Assembly: GCA_964594635.1 (NCBI GenBank)
Contig: CAZQMV010000001.1
Location: forward strand, 310,001-374,000
Length of the DNA: 64,000 nt
Direction: 5' to 3'
From: Berkiella sp964594635
GTDB taxonomy: Bacteria > Pseudomonadota > Gammaproteobacteria > Berkiellales > Berkiellaceae
Part shown: positions 49,745 to 58,868 of the stretch, piece by piece
Layout of the letters: each line of letters opens with the position of its first letter
Position numbering within the stretch: the stretch's first letter is position 1
Position numbers and translations under genes: made by a program
The notes under the pieces: generated by a model
The model's database searches: none
The model's input: only the letters and a program-made list of their open reading frames with translations
Told to the model about the DNA's origin: nothing

Positions 49745-51064
49745 ATGTTATTCAATCCAGTAAATGATAATCGATGGCTCTATGACGTTGTTGATGGTTA
49801 TCTGGATGCTATGCACCCAGTTTCTGACAAAGCTCATGATATGGCAAAACAATTGATCCGAATTTCTGATGGGCTTAATTTACCTATTAAAGTGCCCCAT
49901 ATGAATGATGAACTTGTTAGTAAAATGTTTAAACATCAAAAATATTTTATACGAGGCATGGCTGGTTCACTGTATGTTTCTCATATGTTTTTAGATACTT
50001 ATCATAAACCTGAGTTTGGAATTAACGGTGTTAGAATTGATGATGAATATTATGATATCACCGAACAAATCATAAAAAAACGAAATTTTTGCGATTTGTT
50101 ACATTTTAAAAAATTGTATTATAAGGGCGATCTACCAAAAATGTTACTGATTGCGCCAATGTCGGGCCACTATGCTACCCTGTTACGAGGAACGGTAACC
50201 GATATGTTGCCTTATTATGATGTGTACATCACAGATTGGAAGAATGCGCGTGATGTTCCCTTATCTGTGGGGGCATTTGATTTTAATGACTTCGTGCAAT
50301 ATCTCATTACTTTTATGACACATTTAGGCCCAGATTTACATGTTACAGCGGTGTGTCAACCCACAGTTCCTGCTTTGGTTGCTACGGCGATTATGGCAAA
50401 CGAAGAACATCCAAGCATACCAAAATCGCTCACGTTAATCGGAGGTCCAATTGATACTAACGAACAGCCAACAGCTGTCAATGACTTAGCAACAAATCGC
50501 GGTGATGAGTGGTTTAAACAAAATGCTATTTCCATTGTTCCCGCAAGATATCCTGGGCATATGCGCTTGGTTTACCCTGGCTTTATGCAATTATCTGGTT
50601 TTATGAGTATGAACTTAGAGCGTCATATGCAATCCTTAGCCTCGGCAATTAAACATTATGCCGAAGGTGATAGAGTGAACGCGTTAAAAACCATTGAATT
50701 TTATAGCGAATATTTAGCAACCATGGATCTAACTGCTGAATTTTATATGCAAACAATGAATGCGGTTTTTCAAGAAAAATTATTTTTACAAGGTCGCATT
50801 AAACTCCGTGGTAAATATGCTCGTTTAAGAGATATCAAGCATACTGCTATTTTAGCAATAGAAGGCGGTAAAGACGACATTACAGGTGTTGGTCAAACAA
50901 AATCAGCATTAACGTTGTGCAAAAGTGTTCCAGATGACATGAAGCACTATTATTTAGCTGAAGATGTTGGCCATTACGGATTGTTTAATGGTAGTAAATT
51001 TAGAAAAGCCATTTTACCGGAAATTCGTAAATTTACTTCTAGATTAAAACCGTTGGTTCATTAA
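49745..51064 (+). CDS. phaZ: Intracellular poly(3-hydroxybutyrate) depolymerase
   Basis: The protein has 439 residues. It shows the PhaZ1-type pattern: an N-terminal alpha/beta-hydrolase cap, MLLIAPMSGHYATLLRGTV, then DWKNARDVP and the lipase-like box VCQPTVPALVA, in which the nucleophile position is Cys (as in Cupriavidus PhaZ, Cys183). A C-terminal domain with EGGKDDITGVGQTK and the DVGHYGLFNG histidine completes it. It degrades stored PHB to 3-hydroxybutyrate. Grouping with ackA and pta is typical in proteobacteria. Confidence 0.9.
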   Translation: MLFNPVNDNRWLYDVVDGYLDAMHPVSDKAHDMAKQLIRISDGLNLPIKVPHMNDELVSKMFKHQKYFIRGMAGSLYVSHMFLDTYHKPEFGINGVRIDDEYYDITEQIIKKRNFCDLLHFKKLYYKGDLPKMLLIAPMSGHYATLLRGTVTDMLPYYDVYITDWKNARDVPLSVGAFDFNDFVQYLITFMTHLGPDLHVTAVCQPTVPALVATAIMANEEHPSIPKSLTLIGGPIDTNEQPTAVNDLATNRGDEWFKQNAISIVPARYPGHMRLVYPGFMQLSGFMSMNLERHMQSLASAIKHYAEGDRVNALKTIEFYSEYLATMDLTAEFYMQTMNAVFQEKLFLQGRIKLRGKYARLRDIKHTAILAIEGGKDDITGVGQTKSALTLCKSVPDDMKHYYLAEDVGHYGLFNGSKFRKAILPEIRKFTSRLKPLVH

Positions 51065-51140
51065 GATTAATATACTTGAACCAGTTTGGTTTTCCGACAC
51101 AGAGGCAGTCCCTTACAATACATGATTGGAAAGAGTATTT

Positions 51141-52091
51141 ATGCATAAAAAATTATTAGATATACAACAGCTAGAAAAAAGCTTGCTTGCACGTTGTGAG
51201 TCAATGGAGAAAATTACCATTGCCGTTGCGCATCCCTGTAGTGAAGATGCCTTAAATGGTGTTATTGAAGCTGCAAATGTGGGGTTAATTAATCCCATTT
51301 TAATTGGTCCTGAATACAAAATTAAAGCCACTGCCGATATTCTTAAAGCAGATATTTCCCAATTTGAAATTATGCATGTTCCTCATAGTGATGCGGCAGC
51401 GGAATTAGCGATAAAATTAGTTCATCAAGGAAAAGCAGAAGCGATTATGAAGGGCAGCCTTCATACTGATGAATTAATGAAAGAAGTTGTTAAACGAGAT
51501 GGTGGTTTACGCACTGAGCGTCGTATTAGCCACGTTTTTATCATGGCCAGAGAAACCTATCATAAGCCATTTATCATTACCGATGCTGCCATAAATATCT
51601 CTCCTGATTTAATAACAAAACGCGATATTGTACAAAATGCGATTGATCTTATGTTGGTATTAAATAAAGATATGAAACCTAAAGTGGGGATTTTATCGGC
51701 TGTTGAAACTATCAATCCTGCTATTCAATCAACGATTGATGCGGCTTGCCTATGCAAAATGGCAGATCGTAGTCAAATAACGGGTGCGATTGTTGATGGG
51801 CCTTTTGCTTACGATAATATCATCAGTCAAAAAGCGGCTAAAACTAAAAATATTCACTCAACGGTTATTGGCGATGTTGATATTTACCTTGTTCCTAATT
51901 TAGAAGCAGGTAATCTATTAGCCAAACAATTGGCCTTTTTAACCAATGCTTTTTGTGCTGGGATGATTTTAGGCGCTAAAGTGCCCATTGTGCTTACAAG
52001 TCGCTCAGATGGGGTTCAATCCCGGATCAGCTCCTGTGCAATTGCAGTGATGATGGTGAACGCCAAAAAATTTAAAGAAAAATCTGAATAA
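51141..52091 (+). CDS. pta: Phosphate acetyl/butyryltransferase
   Basis: The protein has about 316 residues. The PTA_PTB-family fold is visible: ITIAVAHPCSEDALNGVIEA, then GLINPILIGPEYKI and the CoA/phosphate loop IMKGSLHTDELM, and the C-terminal VPIVLTSRSDGVQSRISSCA. The start is the ATG behind AAAGAG; a TTG 15 bp upstream is in frame. It converts acetyl-CoA and phosphate to acetyl phosphate and CoA, complementing acetate kinase. It follows phaZ by 76 bp. Confidence 0.88.
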   Translation: MHKKLLDIQQLEKSLLARCESMEKITIAVAHPCSEDALNGVIEAANVGLINPILIGPEYKIKATADILKADISQFEIMHVPHSDAAAELAIKLVHQGKAEAIMKGSLHTDELMKEVVKRDGGLRTERRISHVFIMARETYHKPFIITDAAINISPDLITKRDIVQNAIDLMLVLNKDMKPKVGILSAVETINPAIQSTIDAACLCKMADRSQITGAIVDGPFAYDNIISQKAAKTKNIHSTVIGDVDIYLVPNLEAGNLLAKQLAFLTNAFCAGMILGAKVPIVLTSRSDGVQSRISSCAIAVMMVNAKKFKEKSE

Positions 52092-52191
52092 AACGGTAAA
52101 AACCTCGATATGTAGTTTTTCCCGACATGACACTAAGCTGTCTAACAAATATGATTCAACTTTCACCTAATTATGTAGTATAGAGTTGAAT

Positions 52192-53769
52192 ATGGCTTCC
52201 TTAAGCACTCGTACCCTAGTTGAACAAAATCTATTTCAACAGATCCATCGTTTAACGAAAGATGAGCTAAACCAGCAAGACAGGAAAGGCAGAACCATGC
52301 TTCATTGGGCTGTCATCTTAAAAAACTGGGAAATGGTTATAACTCTCGTTGATAAAGGATGTCGGCTTGATATTTGTGATAATCAATTTGATACTCCCTT
52401 ACACTACAGTATAAGAAATTCGGAAATTGAACGATTGCTATTGGAAGAAGGTTCCCCTATTAGGGGTTGCAAAGCCATTCATTTAGCAGCGAGAGAAGGT
52501 GATCTCAAAGCGATCAAGTCAATATTAGCCAAAGATAAAAATGCCATTCATAAAATCGATTCCAGGTTGAATTTGCCTATCTGTTATGCAGCACAAAACC
52601 AAAGAGAGCATATTGTTAAATACTTAATTGAAAAGGGTTCATTTGTTGATTGGGTCAATACAAGTCAACTAAGTCTTGTTGAATTGGCACAAATCAATGA
52701 CAAAGATACACCATTATCGGAATATCTTAAAAAGCAAATCGCTCTTCCCCCGATGGAAATGACTGCCTTGGTTAATTCTTTTAAAAAAATCTTAGAAAAA
52801 GAATATGCTATTTCCAAAAAGCTCAAGAAAACATTCGTAGTTGTTTTAGGTGAGCTCCATGGGATCTACAGTATTTTTGAGGTTGAAAAGGCGTTTCTTA
52901 AGGTTGCAAAAGAAATGGGCATTAATCAATGCTATATGGAGTTGCCTTCAGGAGACAAAAACTGGGAAAAAATTGATATTGAATTAGAAGCTGAAAAACT
53001 TAATATGACTGTTGCTAGGATTGATGATCATTATTACCGCGGTACTGCTAGCGTCGATCAACGTAACCTTGTTATGACAAGAAAAGTTAAAGAAAAAGAC
53101 TGTGTAATGATTGTGGGTGCGGCACACATTAAAGGCATTGTGAATAAAAAATCCGTTCGGTTACCACCTGAGCAATTTCATGTCGTGCCCTTTAATTTAG
53201 GACCAATAGCGTCTAGAGGGGGCTATGGCGTCGTCATAAGCCTGGTTAAGCAGAGATCAGTTGCACGATTTATGGATAATGAATCGAATGTGATTCTCGT
53301 TTCACGTAGTGGGATCACAGAGCCGGAGCAGGTCCTTAAAAAATATAATAATGATAAGCGTAACCTGAAGAGTAAAAATGCTTTTATAAATTTCATCGCC
53401 ATTATCATCATGGCTTATATTATTTGTTATCCCCTTTATCTTTTGTATCTCGCCGTCGGCTTGTTGTTAACAATTGCGATAACAATCGGAACGATTATTT
53501 CAAGGTTTTTCATCCATTGTTCCATCGAAAAAGAGAAAACATTGGGCTTAAAGGAATATAAAGAACTTGGTAAAGGGACGCTTATCGATGTTCAGCAGGA
53601 TAAATTAAATGCCTTTATGGATGGTACAAAGAACTCTCCTTTTAGCAAATTTACAAGCTGCTTTAGATATCGTGATTGGCGTTATATGCGAGATTATTAT
53701 GCGGGCTGCGCTGCGAAAGAAGTCGATAAAGAGAAGTTAATTAGTAGGGTTAAGGCAAGGGTGGGTTGA
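52192..53769 (+). CDS. Ankyrin-repeat protein with TraB/Tiki-like domain and membrane hairpin
   Basis: The protein has 525 residues. Ankyrin units lie at about 25-190 (GRTMLHWAVILKNWEMVITL, TPLHYSIRN, KAIHLAAREGDLKAI, LPICYAAQNQ). A middle domain follows with VVLGELHG near residue 220, YMELPSG, and VGAAHIKGI near 310. The GExH plus GAxHxxG pattern is that of the TraB/PrgY/Tiki (GumN, ChaN-related) superfamily, a putative metalloprotease-like fold. Two hydrophobic segments at about 397-442 precede a helical tail. An in-frame TTG six bases upstream is a weaker start. No signal peptide. An effector or membrane-anchored peptidase role is inferred. Confidence 0.75.
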   Translation: MASLSTRTLVEQNLFQQIHRLTKDELNQQDRKGRTMLHWAVILKNWEMVITLVDKGCRLDICDNQFDTPLHYSIRNSEIERLLLEEGSPIRGCKAIHLAAREGDLKAIKSILAKDKNAIHKIDSRLNLPICYAAQNQREHIVKYLIEKGSFVDWVNTSQLSLVELAQINDKDTPLSEYLKKQIALPPMEMTALVNSFKKILEKEYAISKKLKKTFVVVLGELHGIYSIFEVEKAFLKVAKEMGINQCYMELPSGDKNWEKIDIELEAEKLNMTVARIDDHYYRGTASVDQRNLVMTRKVKEKDCVMIVGAAHIKGIVNKKSVRLPPEQFHVVPFNLGPIASRGGYGVVISLVKQRSVARFMDNESNVILVSRSGITEPEQVLKKYNNDKRNLKSKNAFINFIAIIIMAYIICYPLYLLYLAVGLLLTIAITIGTIISRFFIHCSIEKEKTLGLKEYKELGKGTLIDVQQDKLNAFMDGTKNSPFSKFTSCFRYRDWRYMRDYYAGCAAKEVDKEKLISRVKARVG

Positions 53770-53774
53770 CGTGT

Positions 53775-53794
53775 CCCACCGGTGCCCCGGTGGG
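53775..53794. repeat. GC-rich palindrome (terminator-like), copy 1
   Basis: CCCACCGG and CCGGTGGG with a four-base loop (TGCC) lie just after the ankyrin-TraB stop. It is not followed by a T run. Confidence 0.65.
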
Positions 53795-53818
53795 TATATT
53801 AGTCTCATCTACCCGGGG

Positions 53819-54832
53819 TTATAGGATATTTATCTCAGTTGCCACCGGGGCATCGGTGGAACAATCCGATTTCGCACACGATCTTTCCAACCTATCCATG
53901 ATTGCCGTCCAATCTTCAGAGTCATCTGGTCGCTCAATGGCGATTACTTCACAATTGCTGTTATCCGCTTGTCTTAAGGCATCATAGATTTTATGCGCAT
54001 AGGCTGTCGCATCGTTAGGCATTAAACAGCGTTGTTTGAATGAGTTGGTGGAACTATCGGTGACAGCTATACCAAAAATCGAAATGGCAAATTCTGTTTT
54101 AAGCGCGGCAAATTCTGCTTCATCTTTAAACAAAAAAGTCGGTTTTTTGGGTGAATAATGAGATTTTAAAGTGCCAGACACTTTGCGACTCATGTCGGTG
54201 GGTTGTTGAACACGGATTTTGCTACCCAGGACAGCCTTGATTTGCTGTTCGCTTATCATCCCCGGTCTTAAAATTGTGCACACATCTTGCTGTGTTGCAT
54301 CAATAATGGTTGATTCTATGCCGACCTCACAAGCGCCACCATCTAGGATGTGAATAGCATTGCCAAATTCATCTTGGACGTGTTTCACATGGGTTGGGCT
54401 GATTTTGCCAAAAAGATTGGCTGAAGGGGCAGCCAGAGGGTTTCCTACTTGTTCAATGAGGTGTAAAGCCAAGGAATGGTTTGGCATCCGAATACCAACG
54501 GTATCTTGCCCACCAGTTACCCAGTCCCCTACTTGCTCTGATTTAAACAAAACCAGTGTTAAGGGTCCTGGCCAAAAGTGCTTAGCCAATTGAAAAGCAT
54601 ATTCGGGTATATGCACGGCATAAGCTTTTAATTGATCAATATTACTGATGTGAATAATTAAAGGATGATTTTCAGGTCGCCCTTTTAGAGCAAAAATCTG
54701 CTTTACAGCACTCTCATTTGCAATATCCGCAGCCAAGCCATATACCGTTTCGGTGGGCATGGCGACAACCTGCCCTGCTTTTAAAAGCTCAGCAGCAGTT
54801 TGTATGTTTTTTGGCTGGATAATATTGCTCAT
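53819..54832 (-). CDS. tsaC: Threonylcarbamoyl-AMP synthase, Sua5/TsaC (long form)
   Basis: The protein has 337 residues, so it has the C-terminal Sua5 domain. Signatures include MPTETVYGLAADI, the KxR-type FALKGRPENHPLIIHIS, FWPGPLTLVLF, VGIRMPNHSLAL, SANLFGKISPT and the HYSPKKPTFLF linker to the Sua5 domain. It makes threonylcarbamoyl-AMP for the t6A37 modification of tRNAs reading ANN codons. The last codons (near 53842-53859) lie in a palindrome that repeats copy 1 in inverted orientation, so the C-terminal tail (DAPVATEINIL) is repeat-encoded. Confidence 0.9.
   Translation of the reverse strand: MSNIIQPKNIQTAAELLKAGQVVAMPTETVYGLAADIANESAVKQIFALKGRPENHPLIIHISNIDQLKAYAVHIPEYAFQLAKHFWPGPLTLVLFKSEQVGDWVTGGQDTVGIRMPNHSLALHLIEQVGNPLAAPSANLFGKISPTHVKHVQDEFGNAIHILDGGACEVGIESTIIDATQQDVCTILRPGMISEQQIKAVLGSKIRVQQPTDMSRKVSGTLKSHYSPKKPTFLFKDEAEFAALKTEFAISIFGIAVTDSSTNSFKQRCLMPNDATAYAHKIYDALRQADNSNCEVIAIERPDDSEDWTAIMDRLERSCAKSDCSTDAPVATEINIL
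53842..53859. repeat. GC-rich palindrome copy 2, inside the end of tsaC
   Basis: CCACCGGGGCATCGGTGG is the reverse complement of copy 1 with one difference in 18 bases; the pair forms an inverted repeat around the tsaC end. Confidence 0.65.
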
Positions 54833-55013
54833 AAGCAGACTATTTTACATGAATTAAGTGGGATGGCTAGAAGAGAAAGGGGGCATTTTACAGGAAAGAT
54901 GGTTCATCACCAGAGGTTTAAGTTATATATAGCATTTTGTATGATATCGTCTTACTTCTTAGTATGTTACATTAATAGCATTTTAAATTACACACGTTTA
55001 TGGCTGGTTTTTC

Positions 55014-56030
55014 ATGTTGAATCAATTCTATCAATTTGCCGATAATCCCCTCCCACAAGATGTTTGGAATGAAATTTCACAATATCTTGACCCAAAAGAG
55101 ATTGAAGCACTAAGACTGGTTTGTGCAAAATTCCGTAATCAAATGGGAGAAAATGCTATTTGGCAACCGTTATTGAATTGTCTACAGGCAATGGACCCGC
55201 GTATTCCAATAGTACCTCCAGTTGGCAAAACCTGCCGGGAAGTATTTATAGAGGGATTTCATAAAATAAGAACAAGACAAGCGCTTGAACTGTCATATAT
55301 TAAGATGAGAATTGATTATTTTCATCTTAAAGACATGATAAGCGGTAATGACGCTGAAACAGAAAGGAATAAAAAAGCATTCATCGATTCCATTCTTCAA
55401 CCTAAAATCAACAGCCTGAAAACTGCAAACCTTAAAGATCTTGAATTAAATCATACATTTTTAGATAAGATTAATATTGACACGCTAGAATTCAACATGT
55501 TTTTTGCAGAGCATTATTTAAATAATGCTTTTACAATAGAAGTGACAAGATTACCAAAAATCATATTCGAAGGTCTTGGATGGCAGATATTTTGGAAAAC
55601 TCTAAAACTATTTATGATTGAAGGAGTTGTAGAGGATTTACCTTCTGAAATAGCTATTTGTGAAACTCTTAAAGAGTTAGTGTTACGAAGTCCTTGCCTT
55701 TTTGAACTACCTCAGACCATCGGACAATTAAATACTTTATTCGTGTTAGATTTGAAAAACAATCAATTGCGTCGGCTACCTGATTCGATATGCTTATTAA
55801 CTTCGCTTGCTCGTCTTGACTTGCGGGGTAATGATCTTGAAAAACTACCTGCATCTATTGATAAATTATGCAATTTAAAAAGCTTGTTGTTGGATAAAAA
55901 CCTGCGCCATTTAGTGCCAGCTGCATTCATTGGTATTGAGCTAGATAGAGATGTCGATACCGCCATCCAAGAAGATAGCGATGATGAAATTCCCCTTTGT
56001 AGCTCACCAAAACGAAGAAAGACCTCTTAA
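55014..56030 (+). CDS. F-box and leucine-rich-repeat protein (eukaryotic-like)
   Basis: The protein has 338 residues. The F-box lies at about 10-50: LPQDVWNEISQYLDPKEIEA, then LRLVCAKFRNQMGENAIWQP. These carry the Leu-Pro, Ile/Leu and Trp of the Skp1-binding surface. Helices follow, and residues 210-310 hold leucine-rich repeats (LPSEIAICETLKELVLRSP, LPQTIGQLNTLFVLDLKNNQ, LPDSICLLTSLARLDLRGN, LPASIDKLCNLKSLLLDKN). This is the architecture of host SCF ubiquitin-ligase adaptors. In Legionella, F-box proteins such as AnkB and LegU1 recruit Skp1. No signal peptide; secretion would be by a type IV system (inferred). Confidence 0.85.
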   Translation: MLNQFYQFADNPLPQDVWNEISQYLDPKEIEALRLVCAKFRNQMGENAIWQPLLNCLQAMDPRIPIVPPVGKTCREVFIEGFHKIRTRQALELSYIKMRIDYFHLKDMISGNDAETERNKKAFIDSILQPKINSLKTANLKDLELNHTFLDKINIDTLEFNMFFAEHYLNNAFTIEVTRLPKIIFEGLGWQIFWKTLKLFMIEGVVEDLPSEIAICETLKELVLRSPCLFELPQTIGQLNTLFVLDLKNNQLRRLPDSICLLTSLARLDLRGNDLEKLPASIDKLCNLKSLLLDKNLRHLVPAAFIGIELDRDVDTAIQEDSDDEIPLCSSPKRRKTS

Positions 56031-56039
56031 TTAAGACAG

Positions 56040-56060
56040 GAAAGGGGGCAGCCCCCTTTC
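56040..56060. terminator. Hairpin between the F-box and FtsH-like genes
   Basis: AAAGGGGGC and GCCCCCTTT are separated by one base. It lies between convergent genes; the G:C-only stem with a minimal loop could end transcripts in both directions or be a small palindromic element. Confidence 0.45.
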
Positions 56061-56064
56061 ATCT

Positions 56065-58638
56065 TCACTTTGGCTTAATACCCAGCAATTTGACGATTTG
56101 CTCGTAGTCTAAAGTCTCATGTTCTAATAAAGCCTTAGCCAAAATTTCTAATTTATCTCTGTTTTTTTCAAGTATAGCTTTGGCTTCTTCATAATCGCGT
56201 TTTAAAATCTCTTCTGCTGCCTGTTGAAACAACCCTTCATCTCGAAAAATTTCGCTCACAAGAAGCAATTGCTTGTCTGCCATGCCATAGTGACTCACCA
56301 TTTTTTTAGCAATGCGATTGGCATTTTCTAAATCACTTGAAGCGCCCACGCTGATATTATTTTTGCCATAAATCAGTTCTTCAGCAGCATAGCCACCAAA
56401 TGATGTCGCAATTAAGGCTTCTAGTTCAAGTTTTGTCAGCGAAAACTCTTCTGATTGTGGGTTGAAATGGGTTACGCCTAGGGAATAATCTCGTAGTCCT
56501 ATGGTAAGTTTATGAAGTATTCGGGGATGATTAGGGTGAAGAAGCCCGACAAGGGCGTGGCCGGCTTCATGATAAGCAGTGCGCTTTTTATCTTCATCAC
56601 TATAAGAAAGACTTTCCTGTTTTACCCCTAAGGCAATTTTATCACTGGCTTCTTCGAATGATGCCATATCAACAGATTTTTTATTCGCTCTTGTAGCATC
56701 TATTGCCGCTTCATTGACCAAATTGGCCAGATCTGCGCCAGAAAAGCCAATGGTCATTTTTGCCAGGGTTTTCACATCAATATTTTTAGCCACTTCTACA
56801 TTTTTCAGATGAACTTGTAAAATTTCAGCACGTTCTTCAATGGTGGGTAAACGGAAGAACACTTTTCGATCAAAGCGACCTGGCCGTAATAAGGCTTTAT
56901 CGATAATATCTAATCGATTGGTTGCACCAATAAAAATGATCCCATCGTTGAGGTGATCTTGAATATTATCCATTTCACTTAAGAATTGATTAATGGTTTG
57001 ATCTTTTCCTGTTGAATCGCCACCACCTGAACGTTGTGGGGCTAATGCATCGATTTCATCGATAAATACAATACATGGCTTATATTTGCGAGCCAATTTA
57101 AAGAGTTCTTTTACCCTGGCTGCACCCACCCCAACATAACGTTCGTCAAAATCTGCTCCCGAAACAGCAATAAAATTCGCTTTCGCTTCTCCTGCAATGG
57201 CGCGGGCCATCAAGGTTTTACCCGTTCCTGGGGGGCCATAGATCATAATGCCGGTTGGGGGCTTTGCGCCCAGTCGGGTAAACGCTTTAGGATCTTTTAA
57301 GAAATCAACGACTTCGGTGACTTCGCGTTTTGCTTCATTCATACCTGCAATGTTTGCTAAGTTGGTTTTCAACTGGCTTGCCGCCAATACTTTTGCTGAA
57401 AACTGCGGGTTCACATCCTTTTCATAAGTTGAAACCTTCTTAAAAGCTTGTTCAAAGTCTTCAAAATCGACTTCACTTTTGTTTGCTTGTCCTGCAAAAA
57501 TGGCTGCTTCATTAACTAAATTCACCAGATCGGCACCCGAATAGCCTGCGCTTTGTACGACTAATGTGTTGATATCGATGTTTTTATTGACCACAATTTT
57601 CTTCATTGCCTTCGCTAAAATGGCTTTTCTATCTTCATCAGTTGGCAATCGAATTTCAATTTGCCAATCAAATCGCCCTGGCCGCAAAATAGCCGAGTCT
57701 AAGGCTTCCATTCGATTGGTTGCGGCTAATACAGCAATATCAGCATTCTTTTCTTCGTCTAGATTTTGCATTTCTGATAACAATTGATTCAACGTTTGAA
57801 TATGGCTCGCAGAGATATCGGGTGTGCTGCGTGAAGGCGCGAGTGCATCGATCTCATCGATAAAAATGATCGCTGGCTTGTTTTTTCTCGCTAATTCAAA
57901 AAGCTCGCGAATTCTTGCTGCCCCTTTGCCTACAAACATTTCTTCAAATGCAGCGCCTGAAACAGAGATAAAGGTGCGGTTAGCTTCGCCTGCAATAGCG
58001 CGTGCAATCAATGTTTTCCCCGTTCCTGGTGGCCCATAAAGTAAAATTCCCTTGGGTGGGACAGCGCCTAGTTTAGTAAATTTGTTGCTGTCAGTCATAA
58101 AATCAAGATATTTTCGAATTTCAATTTTGGCTTGTGTCATACCCGCAATGTCATCAAGTTTGGTTTTGATTTTATTCGCAGGGATCACATCGACATCGAA
58201 TCCCTGCTTACTCTCTGGGTTTGAACCCTCTGCCGAAGCGTTTTTTTCAATTTCATAACCCAGTAATTGAATAAACTTTTCAGCTTGTTTATGACCTTGA
58301 TTGGCAGCAAGTAAGAACCAGTTCAGTGCTTGGAGATTATCTTTGGGTAAGTTTTCACCTAAATAGAAGGCTTTGCCAATTTTAAATTGTTGTTCAGGAT
58401 CAAGATAAGATTGTTTACTTTGTTGTGGTTGCAAAGCTTGAACGGGAACATTGCCAACAGGAGCAAAGCTAAGGGCAATTAATTGATAGGCTCCTACAAA
58501 TGCAAAGCTCACTATCAGCGCTAGGATAACTTGTTGTAGCGTACTATGCTCTTTTGCAACTGAGCTAAATAATTGTCGCTGACAAAATAGCAGCAATCCA
58601 GCTAATAACAGGGCGCATAGAACTGTAACAACAAACAT
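56065..58638 (-). CDS. FtsH-like membrane protease with two AAA modules and a Sel1-like repeat
   Basis: The protein has 857 residues from the ATG behind AAAGAGAACACT; the longer frame upstream is made from the palindromic repeat at 58661. Two membrane helices (about 3-20, 36-58) are followed by a Sel1-like repeat (QFKIGKAFYLGENLPKDN, ALNWFLLAANQGH). AAA1 has GPPGTGKT near 202-209, IIFIDEIDAL and pore loop MFVGKGAAR. AAA2 has GPPGTGKT near 468-475, IVFIDEIDAL and pore loop RYVGVGAAR. The M41 peptidase has HEAGH near 690 and the third ligand in VGASSDLENAN. FtsH normally has one AAA module; here both are intact. It should degrade membrane or soluble substrates in an ATP-dependent manner; the partner is unknown. 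Confidence 0.88.
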   Translation of the reverse strand: MFVVTVLCALLLAGLLLFCQRQLFSSVAKEHSTLQQVILALIVSFAFVGAYQLIALSFAPVGNVPVQALQPQQSKQSYLDPEQQFKIGKAFYLGENLPKDNLQALNWFLLAANQGHKQAEKFIQLLGYEIEKNASAEGSNPESKQGFDVDVIPANKIKTKLDDIAGMTQAKIEIRKYLDFMTDSNKFTKLGAVPPKGILLYGPPGTGKTLIARAIAGEANRTFISVSGAAFEEMFVGKGAARIRELFELARKNKPAIIFIDEIDALAPSRSTPDISASHIQTLNQLLSEMQNLDEEKNADIAVLAATNRMEALDSAILRPGRFDWQIEIRLPTDEDRKAILAKAMKKIVVNKNIDINTLVVQSAGYSGADLVNLVNEAAIFAGQANKSEVDFEDFEQAFKKVSTYEKDVNPQFSAKVLAASQLKTNLANIAGMNEAKREVTEVVDFLKDPKAFTRLGAKPPTGIMIYGPPGTGKTLMARAIAGEAKANFIAVSGADFDERYVGVGAARVKELFKLARKYKPCIVFIDEIDALAPQRSGGGDSTGKDQTINQFLSEMDNIQDHLNDGIIFIGATNRLDIIDKALLRPGRFDRKVFFRLPTIEERAEILQVHLKNVEVAKNIDVKTLAKMTIGFSGADLANLVNEAAIDATRANKKSVDMASFEEASDKIALGVKQESLSYSDEDKKRTAYHEAGHALVGLLHPNHPRILHKLTIGLRDYSLGVTHFNPQSEEFSLTKLELEALIATSFGGYAAEELIYGKNNISVGASSDLENANRIAKKMVSHYGMADKQLLLVSEIFRDEGLFQQAAEEILKRDYEEAKAILEKNRDKLEILAKALLEHETLDYEQIVKLLGIKPK

Positions 58639-58660
58639 AGTGTTCTCTTTATTTACTATT

Positions 58661-58719
58661 GTAGGAGACGGCATCGAGGCCGTCCCTTATTCGGGCCGAC
58701 TTTCGATGTCGGCCCCTAC
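58661..58719. repeat. Compound palindromic element upstream of the FtsH-like gene
   Basis: Flanked by GTAGG and CCTAC, it contains GACGGC / GCCGTC and GGGCCGAC / GTCGGCCC stems. It is GC-rich in an AT-rich genome and is related in design to 27524-27548. Confidence 0.7.
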
Positions 58720-58868
58720 GCTTGTTTATAAATACATATAATTGTAGATGCGAAGTCATCATTATTATCGACCCAACCATACTTTTTGCTAAGCTGTCAT
58801 TCTAGATAGTGGCGGTGATATGATGGATTGCGACTAAAAAAAACATGATCTGATAATGGTATAAAAAT

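Noticed and set aside
58639..58674. Twelve extra N-terminal residues of the FtsH-like protein
   Set aside because: They come from the palindromic repeat and its edge; the ATG at 58638 has the better ribosome-binding site and starts directly before the first helix.
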